Below are positions 17,935 to 25,678 of a stretch of DNA of 27,590 bases, one piece after another (positions within the stretch are counted from its first letter, which is position 1; every line of letters starts with the position of its first letter). The notes under the pieces are model-generated. The model was not told the DNA's origin, did not search any database, and saw only the letters and a program-made list of their open reading frames with translations. Both the position numbers and the translations under genes were made by a program. The stretch is from JAZQQB01 sp045628865 (GTDB taxonomy: Bacteria > Bacillota > Clostridia > Lachnospirales > Lachnospiraceae): contig JAZQQB010000077.1 of the NCBI GenBank assembly GCA_045628865.1, forward strand, positions 1-27,590, in the 5' to 3' direction.

Positions 17935-18895
17935 TGTCCCATCCTTGAATTAAATTGCAAAGAACTCCATTCTTTGCATAACGTTCTAAATTGTTTGTGA
18001 TAATATCTACGATTAATTTCTGTGTGTGTTCATTCTTATTTAAGCTTGGTCCCGAAACATGTGGTGTAATGATCACCCTTTCCTGCTTCCAAAGTGGATG
18101 ATCACCAGGAAGTGGTTCTGGATTGGTCACATCTAAAATCACTGCTTCAAACCAGCCTTTTTGAAGAACTTCTAAAAGATCATCTGTAACAATAAGATTT
18201 CCTCTTCCCATATTCAATAGAATGGAATCCTTCTTCATTTTTTCTAATCTTTCCTTATGAAGAAAACCTCTGGAATCTGCATTGTTTGGAATACATCCGA
18301 TCACAATATCTACATCTCCTAAATGCTGATCCACTTCATTCAATGTGATCAGCTTGTCAAAACCTGGTCTTTTGCCATTCACATTACGACAAACTCCAAT
18401 AGTTTCACAAGAAAATGCCTTTAATCGAATGGCTGTCTTACTTCCAATATCACCAGCCCCTAAGATCATCACTTTTTTTCCAAACAATGTGATGTCCTTA
18501 TATGGAGATGTCATCCAGACACCCTGTTTCTGCTGTTCCTTATAATAAGAAAAATGACGCATAGCACCTAGAATCTGTCCAATAGCATACTCCGACATAA
18601 TATCTCCAAAGGACCCGCTTGCATTGGTAAGCATCACATTTCGTGGAAAATCCGATGCGCAAGTATATTTATCTGTTCCAGCCCAGGTCATCTGAACCCA
18701 CTTAAGAGCCTTTCTATCCTTGATTTCACTTATGTCCGGCTCTCCAATCACAACCTCTGCCTCAGATAAATATTTTTCCTTATCCTCATCATTTGTTGCA
18801 AGCAAAAATTCATACTCATTCTGAAACTTAACTTTTAAATCCTGTATCTCCTGCTCCTTTAATCGAGCTAATACAAAAACCTTCTTTTTTTCCAT
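17921..18895 (-). CDS. D-isomer-specific 2-hydroxyacid dehydrogenase
   Basis: This 324-residue NAD(P)-dependent cytoplasmic oxidoreductase has the Rossmann motif GAGDIG (146-151). The catalytic set of the family is present: Arg231 in NMGRGN, Glu260 in TNPEPLP and His279 in TPHVSG. The C-terminal half of the fold is complete. The family interconverts D-2-hydroxyacids and 2-oxoacids; the subgroup resembles glyoxylate/hydroxypyruvate reductase-like members and the substrate is unknown. It is the first gene of the nine-gene run, behind a promoter at 18947-18976, and overlaps the lipid kinase by 14 bases. It may supply or oxidise a small hydroxyacid used as a headgroup. Confidence 0.9.
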   Translation of the reverse strand: MEKKKVFVLARLKEQEIQDLKVKFQNEYEFLLATNDEDKEKYLSEAEVVIGEPDISEIKDRKALKWVQMTWAGTDKYTCASDFPRNVMLTNASGSFGDIMSEYAIGQILGAMRHFSYYKEQQKQGVWMTSPYKDITLFGKKVMILGAGDIGSKTAIRLKAFSCETIGVCRNVNGKRPGFDKLITLNEVDQHLGDVDIVIGCIPNNADSRGFLHKERLEKMKKDSILLNMGRGNLIVTDDLLEVLQKGWFEAVILDVTNPEPLPGDHPLWKQERVIITPHVSGPSLNKNEHTQKLIVDIITNNLERYAKNGVLCNLIQGWDNERR

Positions 18896-18946
18896 AATAA
18901 TATACAGTTCTCTCTTTCCTGTTTCATAACATAGATATTCATATAT

Positions 18947-18976
18947 ATTATCTCACATAATAAATGCTTTTGTAAA
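18947..18976 (-). promoter_or_regulatory. Predicted promoter of the nine-gene operon
   Basis: TTTACA (-35, 18971-18976) and GATAAT (-10, 18947-18952) on the minus strand are separated by 18 bases. They lie about 52 bases upstream of the dehydrogenase ATG. No other strong promoter was seen in the short gaps between the nine genes. Confidence 0.55.
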
Positions 18977-19070
18977 ATGTACTTTGTTTCAAATTATATA
19001 CTATACGAATCAGCCAAATGCTTTTATGGAAAATAGCATTTTTTTAATACTAACAGTTCTGTTATGATCA

Positions 19071-19099
19071 TTGTGATTTTTATCACCAAATGGTACAAT
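19071..19099 (+). promoter_or_regulatory. Predicted promoter of the plus-strand LRR gene pair
   Basis: TTGTGA (19071-19076) and TACAAT (19094-19099) are separated by 17 bases and lie about 60 bases upstream of the first LRR gene. This promoter is divergent from that of the nine-gene operon. Confidence 0.55.
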
Positions 19100-19158
19100 G
19101 TCTCACAATATATATAGTTTTTTGCTTTTGAAAAATTTCAAATGGAGGAAATATAATC

Positions 19159-19773
19159 ATGAACATAACAAAGAATTTAAAAAAGCTACCCCAAAAATAT
19201 ATTTTTGTTTTTCTTATCCTGGAATTGCTGATTATTGGCTTATTCCTTTTCAATAATCACGTTGCCTATGATTCCTATTATGGCTGCTACATCGTAAAAT
19301 CATTTTCTGGCTATACCTATGAGATTTATGATGATCATGTTGTAGTAAGAGACTGTACCAAAAAGAATGCACACCTTACAATTCCAGACACCTACTTAGG
19401 AAAACCCGTTACTATCATTGGTCCTAGAGCCTTTATTTATCTGCCAATAGAAGAAGTAACCTTAGGGAAAAATATCATCTCCATTGAAAATGATGCCTTT
19501 TGTAGTTGTACCAAATTAAAATCGGTAACAGGAAAAGCACAACTGCAAAACATTTCATCTGGTTGTTTCATGAACTGTACGCAGTTAGAAACTCTTTCTA
19601 TTGGAAATTCTCTAAAATGTGTTGGTGATCAGGCATTTTGGAATTGTACAAAACTGAAATCCCAATATGATGATTTTATATCCCAGCAAACCAACTTGTA
19701 CCTTATCGGAACCAATGCTTTTGATTTTGATGGTTCATTTATGACCTTGGAAGGAGATGATCTGAATGAATAA
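19159..19773 (+). CDS. Membrane-anchored LRR_5 (BspA-type) protein
   Basis: This 204-residue protein has an uncleaved-looking N-terminal membrane anchor (about 14-32, IFVFLILELLIIGLFLF). A short linker leads to an outer BspA-type LRR region at about 65-180, seen in LTIPDTYLGKPVTIIGPRAF, VTLGKNIISIENDAF and repeated CTKL-type turns. Six or more cysteines in the repeats fall in the repeated SCTKL and NCTKL turns. The GGAGG site supports the ATG. It overlaps the next gene by eight bases, so the two proteins are probably made together. The function is unknown; LRR_5 domains usually bind proteins. Confidence 0.85.
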   Translation: MNITKNLKKLPQKYIFVFLILELLIIGLFLFNNHVAYDSYYGCYIVKSFSGYTYEIYDDHVVVRDCTKKNAHLTIPDTYLGKPVTIIGPRAFIYLPIEEVTLGKNIISIENDAFCSCTKLKSVTGKAQLQNISSGCFMNCTQLETLSIGNSLKCVGDQAFWNCTKLKSQYDDFISQQTNLYLIGTNAFDFDGSFMTLEGDDLNE

Positions 19774-20863
19774 AAAAATACTACTCAGTGTACTATTTCT
19801 TGCCTTTTTTTCTTTTCTCTTTTTTAATGCACCAAAAAGTACTCTGAAAAAGGATTCTACTTACAATCCAGGTATAGAACAATTTGGAATGACACATAAA
19901 ACACTGTATGATATTGAACTAATGAGAAAATACGGCACTGATACCTTCTTGTCCGCGCTCAAACACCATGTGGATGCAACGCTTTCGCCAGAAGACCAAT
20001 ATCCGGATCAAGCCTATTTCAACAATTCTATTTATGGAAGTGATGTTACATACTCCGGCACAGCATCTGAAATGGATGAAACACTCCACTCGACCAAATA
20101 TTTGAGTCATGGAAATTATCATCGCTTAATGACATTGGTTTTTTATTTAGATCATTTGATACCAGATAGTACATACAAAAACCAAGCGGATTATTCCGAC
20201 ATGTCGTTGCTTGCCTATAATTATAAAATCTATATTCGCGGCAACACTTTATTAAAGCTGAATTACGAATATAAAAATCCGATCATGGCTGAACAAGACT
20301 ACCCATATAATCCCTTTAATGACCAGGTTGAGGAAAGAGAAATTCATCGAAATCAGATCAATGTGATTTTGATAGGTTTATTTTTTGCTGTTCTTCTTTT
20401 ATTCCTATCTGCTATAAAAAATCCAAAAGAAAATGCTGGTGTAGAGAATGATAAGTCAAAGAACAAACGCAAAATACTACTGCGGCTTCTCATTTCTGTA
20501 CCCGTTCTATCGCTTCTTATCATAGCTGCCTTCTATGAATACAACTTTCAAAAACGGCAACGTGAAGAATATCATTGCAAATGGGAAGAAAGCAAAATAT
20601 ATGACGATTTTGAATATAGCCTTTATGATGATGGCGAAACTACTGTAGCGCAAATCACATTTTATCTTGGAAATGACCTTTTTGTAACCATACCAGATGA
20701 AATAGAAGGTTATCCTGTTACAGCAATAACTCCAGGTACATTCTTAAGCAAACCGGTTGTGTCAGTTCATCTTGGAGCAAATGTTTATGACTACTGGTAC
20801 GACTCCTTTGAGAACTGTACTAGTCTGTTCGAAATAACAGGTGGTGCCAATACAGACTCTTAA
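19766..20863 (+). CDS. Membrane protein with a C-terminal LRR_5-like domain
   Basis: This 365-residue protein has a hydrophobic N-terminus (about 4-20) that may be a signal anchor. A region of about 170 residues that I do not recognise follows. Two further membrane helices lie at about 198-217 and 237-256, separated by a Lys/Asn-rich loop. The outer C-terminal part (285-360) contains one LRR_5-like unit (VTIPDEIEGYPVTAITPGTF, then FENCTSLFEITGG). The reading frame ends shortly after one or two repeats, which is short for the family. It overlaps the first LRR gene by eight bases, with a GGAG site inside that gene. No clear terminator follows. Confidence 0.8.
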   Translation: MNKKILLSVLFLAFFSFLFFNAPKSTLKKDSTYNPGIEQFGMTHKTLYDIELMRKYGTDTFLSALKHHVDATLSPEDQYPDQAYFNNSIYGSDVTYSGTASEMDETLHSTKYLSHGNYHRLMTLVFYLDHLIPDSTYKNQADYSDMSLLAYNYKIYIRGNTLLKLNYEYKNPIMAEQDYPYNPFNDQVEEREIHRNQINVILIGLFFAVLLLFLSAIKNPKENAGVENDKSKNKRKILLRLLISVPVLSLLIIAAFYEYNFQKRQREEYHCKWEESKIYDDFEYSLYDDGETTVAQITFYLGNDLFVTIPDEIEGYPVTAITPGTFLSKPVVSVHLGANVYDYWYDSFENCTSLFEITGGANTDS

Positions 20864-20927
20864 AAAGTGGCTTACAGAACGTCCAAAACACGTAAAATAA
20901 AAAAATAAATTTTTTTCAAAAAAACAC

Positions 20928-20956
20928 TTGCCATTCTATATGCAATATGATAATAT
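20928..20956 (+). promoter_or_regulatory. Predicted promoter of tRNA-Leu
   Basis: TTGCCA (20928-20933) and TAATAT (20951-20956) are separated by 17 bases. They sit about 30 bases upstream of the tRNA and after an A/T-rich tract. Confidence 0.6.
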
Positions 20957-20986
20957 AATTATCGGTTCGTGAGAAACGACTGATAA

Positions 20987-21069
20987 GCCGGCGTGTCGGA
21001 ATGGCAGACGAGGCAGACTCAAAATCTGTTGTGGGCAACCACGTATGGGTTCAAGTCCCATCGCCGGCA
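20987..21069 (+). tRNA. tRNA-Leu (anticodon CAA)
   Basis: An 83-base class II tRNA. The acceptor stem GCCGGCG pairs perfectly with CGCCGGC near the 3' end, with discriminator A at 21069. The anticodon arm CAGA-CTCAAAA-TCTG gives anticodon CAA, which reads UUG. A long variable arm (GTGGGCAACCAC) and the T arm GGGTTCAAGTCCC are present. The 3' CCA is not encoded. It has its own promoter and terminator. Confidence 0.95.
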
Positions 21070-21070
21070 T

Positions 21071-21103
21071 AAAAATCCCTTGATTATTCAAGGGATTTTT
21101 TAT
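21071..21103 (+). terminator. Intrinsic terminator of tRNA-Leu
   Basis: A perfect 13-bp stem (21071-21083 with 21088-21100) has the loop TTAT, and its 3' arm ends in a T-run. It begins one base after the tRNA. Confidence 0.9.
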
Positions 21104-21154
21104 TGCTTCTATAATTACACCAGTATCAGAAAGTAATGCTAATTTGATAAAAAA

Positions 21155-21178
21155 CCCCGACTATTTCTATAGCCGAGG
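21155..21178 (-). terminator. Intrinsic terminator of the carbonic anhydrase gene
   Basis: A 10-bp stem with two G-U pairs and loop AGAA on the minus strand is followed by TTTTTT. It lies 65 bases past the carbonic anhydrase stop codon and faces the tRNA terminator. Confidence 0.75.
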
Positions 21179-21242
21179 CAATTTAACTTCTATCTTATTA
21201 TTGTAAGATACATTGATTCATTTTGACAGTGTGTAATTTCAT

Positions 21243-22049
21243 TTATTCTAAATAAGTAATCTCGCCAGTTGCAATATCATAGATTGCGCCAATGATCTTG
21301 ATCTGACCCTCTTCTTCTAACTCAGAAAGAACTTCGCTTTCACGTAATCTGCTAATAGAATGATTGATATTGCAGATAATAGAATCCTGTAACAAGGTTT
21401 CTTCTGTAGCACCATTTTCTTTTGCTTCTTCAACTGCAGGAGCGATTTCATTTACAATATCTGTAATATGATTCACTTCTTCTGCCTCTTCAGTTGCATT
21501 TGCTTCTTCAACTGCAGCTGTTACCGCGCCACAATTTGTATGTCCCAAAACAACGACCAATGGAGCTCCTAAATGCTCTGCACCATATTCTACACTACCG
21601 GTTTCAAAATCAGAGATAACATTACCAGCTGTACGGATTGTAAAAATCTCACCAAAATTTACACCCAATGCGATCTCTGGTACAGCTCTTGAGTCTGAAC
21701 ATGTAATTACAACAGCATATGGATGCTGTCCATTTGTTGCCAAATCTTCTCTTAATTCTGCATCTCGATCATTTGCTAAATAATCTGCATTTCCCTGAAC
21801 CAAAAGTTCTAATGCTTCGTCAGGTGTCAATTCCTCACCATTCACTTTTGCTTCCTTTGCAACAGATTCTTCTGTAACCTCAACAACATCAGATTCCTGC
21901 ATTTCCTGAGCCACTGTTTCTGTGCTCTCAGTTGTTGTCGTGGTCTCTGTTACGTTGTTTCCTGCAGTTTTTTGGCTTGTTCCACAAGCGCAAAGACTTA
22001 CTGCAGCCACTACCGCGCATACATACGCTGCCACATTCGTTTTCTTCAT
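21243..22049 (-). CDS. Lipoprotein beta-carbonic anhydrase
   Basis: This 268-residue protein carries a lipoprotein signal peptide (lipobox LCAC, Cys22) and a Thr/Glu-rich linker to about residue 70. A beta-class carbonic anhydrase domain follows. Zinc ligands are Cys117 and Asp119 of CSDSR (with Arg121 as the dyad partner), His170 and Cys173 of GHTNCG. The family interconverts CO2 and bicarbonate. Most beta-class enzymes are cytoplasmic, so outer-face attachment is notable. The C-terminal part has an acidic insert. It is monocistronic, with a strong promoter upstream, an AAAGGAG site and a terminator downstream. Confidence 0.93.
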   Translation of the reverse strand: MKKTNVAAYVCAVVAAVSLCACGTSQKTAGNNVTETTTTTESTETVAQEMQESDVVEVTEESVAKEAKVNGEELTPDEALELLVQGNADYLANDRDAELREDLATNGQHPYAVVITCSDSRAVPEIALGVNFGEIFTIRTAGNVISDFETGSVEYGAEHLGAPLVVVLGHTNCGAVTAAVEEANATEEAEEVNHITDIVNEIAPAVEEAKENGATEETLLQDSIICNINHSISRLRESEVLSELEEEGQIKIIGAIYDIATGEITYLE

Positions 22050-22142
22050 AATAGATTCTCCTTTTTTTTACGGTTTCATCTTACATTTTACATGCTCAAA
22101 TTCACCATATTTATTATCTGTATATTTTCACATACGACACTT

Positions 22143-22171
22143 AGTATACCTGAAAATCATCTTTCGGTCAA
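22143..22171 (-). promoter_or_regulatory. Predicted sigma-A promoter of the carbonic anhydrase gene
   Basis: TTGACC (-35, 22166-22171) and TATACT (-10, 22143-22148) on the minus strand have an exact 17-base spacer, one of the best matches in the window. The leader is about 85 bases long. The rest of the gene-free stretch 22050-22392 holds the palindrome block and the terminator of the TIR-FHA gene. Confidence 0.75.
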
Positions 22172-22230
22172 CGGTATTTCGTATATTCATTAGCGTTATT
22201 TTGTACGTAATATCATACAATATTCGTGAA

Positions 22231-22363
22231 CAAAGAGTGCAAAGCACTCTTTGCGCGCTGATGCGCGCAAGCTTTAGCTTGCAATTTTCTTCTGCGCATC
22301 AGTCGCATCCTTTGCGGAGCTTTTATTGAATAGGAAATTCGAGGAATTTCCTATTCAATAAAA
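22231..22363. repeat. Block of nested palindromes (REP/MITE-like)
   Basis: Five inverted repeats lie side by side and overlap. CAAAGAGTGC pairs with its complement (22231-22253). TTGCGCGC pairs with GCGCGCAA (22251-22270). GCAAGCT pairs with AGCTTGC (22267-22282). TGATGCGC pairs with GCGCATCA (22259-22301). A perfect 20-bp-armed hairpin with loop GAG lies at 22321-22363. The GC-rich central part differs from the AT-rich flanks. There is no ORF. It is probably a dispersed non-coding repeat; a small structured RNA is also possible. Confidence 0.8.
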
Positions 22364-22365
22364 AA

Positions 22366-22392
22366 AACTCGCTGAATAAAATCCAGCGAGTT
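22366..22392 (-). terminator. Intrinsic terminator of the hisH-hisF-ung-TIR/FHA operon
   Basis: A perfect 9-bp stem (AACTCGCTG and its complement) is followed on the minus strand by a T-run. It directly abuts the TIR-FHA stop codon at 22393. Confidence 0.9.
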
Positions 22393-23379
22393 CTATAATA
22401 CTACTCTATATGTTAACTGATTTTCCAATGAAATCATAATCTGATCATTGGTTGAAATTGGATGTCTAAGCTGAGGCTGTAACTGAACCCCATTTAAAAA
22501 TGTTCCATTGATAGAACCAAGATCAGCGATCAGAATTTCTCCTCCATCCATTTCCAGACAAAAGTGTTTTCTACTAATAAAAGATAGGCTGGGATCAAAG
22601 CAATAATCAGCCTGATCTGAGCTAACTAAATTCGTCCTTCCCACCACGCATTTCCCATTGTTAATATACAATTCAATGACTGGTGGAAACAGACCATAAT
22701 TTTGTGATAATAATTCTAAGCGAACAGGCTTATGACACAACACATTTTGGAAAGGATTGATATGACACCTTCCACATCGTTCATATACATAGGTTTCTCG
22801 TATGTTCACATTAGAATAAGCATTACTATCTGAATCGTTGATAACAGATGGTAGCTCCTTTTGAATAGTGTCAAACAAATGATTGATCATTGCCTCAATA
22901 TCATTGTTTAACTGAATTCGTAGCATATTGTTATCCGGAAAACAAATTTCCCTAAAAAGATCGATTGCATTCTGTTCTTCCTTCCAATTTTCATTGGTTT
23001 CTCGCTCATCTTCCTTCTCATCTCTAAGATCGTAAAGCCATTCATCAATCTGCTCAATATTCTTTTCAGCCTCTATCGGTAAGATTCTGAGCGGCTTTCC
23101 ACGATGACTTGCCCTCACATCTTTTGACTTCACATACTCAAGCTCTTTCAAAACCTGCTGACTAGAAACTGATGTTTTAGAAATGAAGAACAAAACACCT
23201 TTACAGTACTTCGAGCAAACGCGATCCTTTACAATGTCGAACCACTCTTCGCCCACATGCTTTGTAAGTTCATCGTCAATCCATATATTCACATTTCGAT
23301 CACGCAGCTTTCCAATTACCATGTCGACAAATACCTTGTCGCGACTGGAATAGCTGACAAAAAGGTAATCCTCTTTCAT
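22393..23379 (-). CDS. TIR domain protein with C-terminal FHA domain
   Basis: Numbered from the ATG at 23379, this 328-residue cytoplasmic protein begins with a TIR domain (about 3-150): LFVSYSSRDK, NIWIDDEL, and SSQQVLKEL with Glu79 at the place of the NADase catalytic glutamate. A possible zinc-binding cluster (Cys202, Cys205, His206, Cys215, His216) links it to an FHA domain (about 245-325) with Gly247-Arg248, SRKH (269-272) and NGT (291-293), the phosphothreonine-binding set. An ORF extension uses TTG at 23397, but the ATG is placed better behind AAGG. It lies 23 bases after ung. The role may be phospho-dependent signalling or immunity; enzyme activity is inferred. Confidence 0.9.
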   Translation of the reverse strand: MKEDYLFVSYSSRDKVFVDMVIGKLRDRNVNIWIDDELTKHVGEEWFDIVKDRVCSKYCKGVLFFISKTSVSSQQVLKELEYVKSKDVRASHRGKPLRILPIEAEKNIEQIDEWLYDLRDEKEDERETNENWKEEQNAIDLFREICFPDNNMLRIQLNNDIEAMINHLFDTIQKELPSVINDSDSNAYSNVNIRETYVYERCGRCHINPFQNVLCHKPVRLELLSQNYGLFPPVIELYINNGKCVVGRTNLVSSDQADYCFDPSLSFISRKHFCLEMDGGEILIADLGSINGTFLNGVQLQPQLRHPISTNDQIMISLENQLTYRVVL

Positions 23380-23402
23380 CCTCTTCACCTTAATCAATCT
23401 GT

Positions 23403-24077
23403 TTATACATTATCTATCTGCCAATCAATTGGATCTAATCCATTCTCTTTCAAAAAGGCATTCGCCTGACTGAAATGCTTGCATCCAAAAAATCCTCTAT
23501 AAGCCGATAAAGGACTTGGATGTGGTGCTTTTAAAATCAAATGCTTTGGATTTGTAAGCATTGGAATTTTACTCTGTGCCGGGCTTCCCCACAATAAATA
23601 TACGACAGGTCTATCCTGCGCATTTACAGCCTGAATGATGGCATCTGTAAATTTCTCCCAGCCCATTCCTTTATGGGAATTCGCCTGATGAGCAGGTACT
23701 GTTAATACTGTATTTAGCATAAGCACACCCTGATCAGCCCATTTTTTCAAATATCCATTATTAGGAATTGTACATCCTAAATCTGCATTCAATTCCTTAT
23801 AAATATTCTGCAAGGATGGTGGAATCTGCTGATCTGTATGAACCGAAAAGCTAAGGCCATGTGCCTGATGCTCTTCATGGTATGGATCCTGTCCCAACAC
23901 CAAAACCTTCACCTTACTAAGAGGTGTAAAATGAAATGCATTAAAAATATCATCTGCTGGTGGATAAATCACCTGTGTTGCATATTCATTCTTTACAAAA
24001 TCATATAACTTTTTATAATATGGCTTCTTAAATTCTTCCTGAATCGCTGGAAGCCAATCATTCTCTATCATTGCCAT
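23403..24077 (-). CDS. ung: Uracil-DNA glycosylase (family 1)
   Basis: This 224-residue base-excision repair enzyme removes uracil from DNA. Motif A GQDPYH is at 62-67 (catalytic Asp64) and the second motif HPSPLSAYRGFFG begins at His186. The aromatic and Asn positions of the uracil pocket (SFSV, LLWG) are present. Length matches the family (about 220-230). Either Met1 or Met3 could start; the first has AAGGG at a good distance. It lies 34 bases after hisF and 23 before the TIR-FHA gene, on the same strand with no terminator seen, so it is probably part of that operon. Confidence 0.96.
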   Translation of the reverse strand: MAMIENDWLPAIQEEFKKPYYKKLYDFVKNEYATQVIYPPADDIFNAFHFTPLSKVKVLVLGQDPYHEEHQAHGLSFSVHTDQQIPPSLQNIYKELNADLGCTIPNNGYLKKWADQGVLMLNTVLTVPAHQANSHKGMGWEKFTDAIIQAVNAQDRPVVYLLWGSPAQSKIPMLTNPKHLILKAPHPSPLSAYRGFFGCKHFSQANAFLKENGLDPIDWQIDNV

Positions 24078-24111
24078 TGTATCAACCCTTATATTTTCCT
24101 TTTGCTAAAAA

Positions 24112-24873
24112 TTACAATCGTACAGAAACCCCTCTGTCCTGCAGATATTTTTTAACATCATTTATCTCCAACTCTTTAAAGTGGAACAATGATGCAGCCA
24201 ATGCAGCATCAGCTTTACCCTGTGTCAATGCATCATAAAAATGCTCTTTATTTCCAGCTCCACCAGAAGCAATTACTGGAATGGAAACATTTTCAGAAAT
24301 CATTCTAGTCAGTTCAATGTCATATCCATTTTTTGTTCCATCACAATCCATACTCGTTACAAGAATCTCTCCTGCACCAAGAGAATCCGCCTTCATAGCC
24401 CACTCAATCGCATCAATTCCCATATCCACACGGCCACCATTTTTATAAATAGTCCAGCCATTTCCATCAGCTCTGCGTTTTGCATCAATGGCAACAACAA
24501 CACACTGACGACCAAATTTATCTGCTGCTTCAGAGATCAGGTTCGGATTTAAGATTGCTGCTGAATTAACTGCAACCTTATCAGCTCCTTCTCGAAGGAT
24601 AACCTTAAAATCATCTACTGTTCTAATACCACCACCAACAGTGAATGGAATAAATACCTTTTCTGCTACCTTTCGAACCATATCAACAACAGTCCCTCTA
24701 GCATCAGAAGAAGCGGTTATATCTAAAAAAACAAGTTCATCTGCTCCAGCAGCATCATACGCAGCTGCAATTGCAACTGGATCTCCTGCATCAATCAGAT
24801 TCACGAAATTTACACCTTTCACAACACGTCCAGCATTTACATCAAGACATGGAATAATTCTTTTTGTATGCAT
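24112..24873 (-). CDS. hisF: Imidazole glycerol phosphate synthase cyclase subunit HisF
   Basis: This 253-residue (beta/alpha)8-barrel enzyme is the synthase half of the HisF-HisH complex. It uses ammonia from HisH to convert PRFAR to imidazole glycerol phosphate and AICAR. Catalytic Asp11 is in IIPCLDV and Asp130 is in VVAIDAKR. The phosphate-binding loops (TVGGGIRT, ASGGAGN) are intact and the length is usual for the family. It follows hisH by 41 bases. Other his genes are not in the window. Confidence 0.97.
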   Translation of the reverse strand: MHTKRIIPCLDVNAGRVVKGVNFVNLIDAGDPVAIAAAYDAAGADELVFLDITASSDARGTVVDMVRKVAEKVFIPFTVGGGIRTVDDFKVILREGADKVAVNSAAILNPNLISEAADKFGRQCVVVAIDAKRRADGNGWTIYKNGGRVDMGIDAIEWAMKADSLGAGEILVTSMDCDGTKNGYDIELTRMISENVSIPVIASGGAGNKEHFYDALTQGKADAALAASLFHFKELEINDVKKYLQDRGVSVRL

Positions 24874-24914
24874 ATCTCTCCCTCACATTCTACTATATTT
24901 AGATAAAACTTTCA

Positions 24915-25520
24915 CTATAATGCAATAAAATTCTGAATAATCTGTAATCCAACCTCAGAGCTTTTTTCTGGATGGAACTGGCACGCAAATACGTTACCAC
25001 TTTCTACAGATGCATGAATCAATGTACTATAGTCACAGGTTGCAGTCACAATAGACGGATCTGCTGCCTTTAAATAGTATGAATGAACGAAATATACATA
25101 TGAATTCTCTTTAATGCCTTCAAACAAACGTCCCTTATTCGGATACGCCAAAGAATTCCAACCGATTTGTGGAACCTTCAAGCCTTCCTGGTCAGGAATC
25201 CTGCAAATCTTTCCTTTCAAAATACCAAGACCTGTAACACCTGGAGTTTCCTCACTGTTTTCAAATAAAAGCTGCAAGCCTAAACAAATTCCTAAAAATG
25301 GAGTTCCTTTATCAATTACCTTATGGATCACATCAAAAAGACCATATTTACGAATCTTCTCCATGGCATCACCAAATGCACCCACACCTGGTAAAATAAC
25401 CTTATCAGCATTTAAAATCACATCATGGTCTCTTGTGATCACTGCTTCCTGACCAAAATGCTGAATTGCTTTCTCTACACTTTTGATATTACCTGCGTCA
25501 TAATCAATAATCGCTATCAT
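24915..25520 (-). CDS. hisH: Imidazole glycerol phosphate synthase glutamine amidotransferase subunit HisH
   Basis: This 201-residue class I glutaminase supplies ammonia to HisF. The nucleophile is Cys79 in GICLGLQ, with His183 and Glu185 in QFHPEKS completing the triad; the oxyanion-strand motif PGVGAFG is at 44-50. Length is typical. It is the first gene of the hisH-hisF-ung-TIR/FHA run. A GAGGAG site precedes the ATG, and a promoter lies about 90 bases upstream. No His-rich leader peptide or attenuator was seen in the leader. Confidence 0.97.
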   Translation of the reverse strand: MIAIIDYDAGNIKSVEKAIQHFGQEAVITRDHDVILNADKVILPGVGAFGDAMEKIRKYGLFDVIHKVIDKGTPFLGICLGLQLLFENSEETPGVTGLGILKGKICRIPDQEGLKVPQIGWNSLAYPNKGRLFEGIKENSYVYFVHSYYLKAADPSIVTATCDYSTLIHASVESGNVFACQFHPEKSSEVGLQIIQNFIAL

Positions 25521-25610
25521 CTATCTCCTCTTTCTATCATAAAATCACCAAAAATGATTCTATAATGATGCTTTTCATTTCTGCAAATGCATCTAATCTC
25601 CCCATGATGA

Positions 25611-25639
25611 ATTATCGCAAAAACGTTGACATAAAGCAA
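25611..25639 (-). promoter_or_regulatory. Predicted promoter of the hisH operon
   Basis: TTGCTT (-35, 25634-25639) and GATAAT (-10, 25611-25616) on the minus strand are separated by 17 bases. The leader to hisH is about 85 bases. It sits just downstream of the terminator of the previous gene. Confidence 0.6.
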
Positions 25640-25678
25640 GTATAAATGATATTTTTTTACAAATTTCATAGGAAAAAC

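Noticed and set aside
22231..22363. tRNA or CRISPR array
   Set aside because: No cloverleaf, and the repeats are inverted and unequal with no regular spacers.
25521..25610. His-operon attenuator with leader peptide
   Set aside because: No run of His codons and no terminator/antiterminator pair is visible in the leader.
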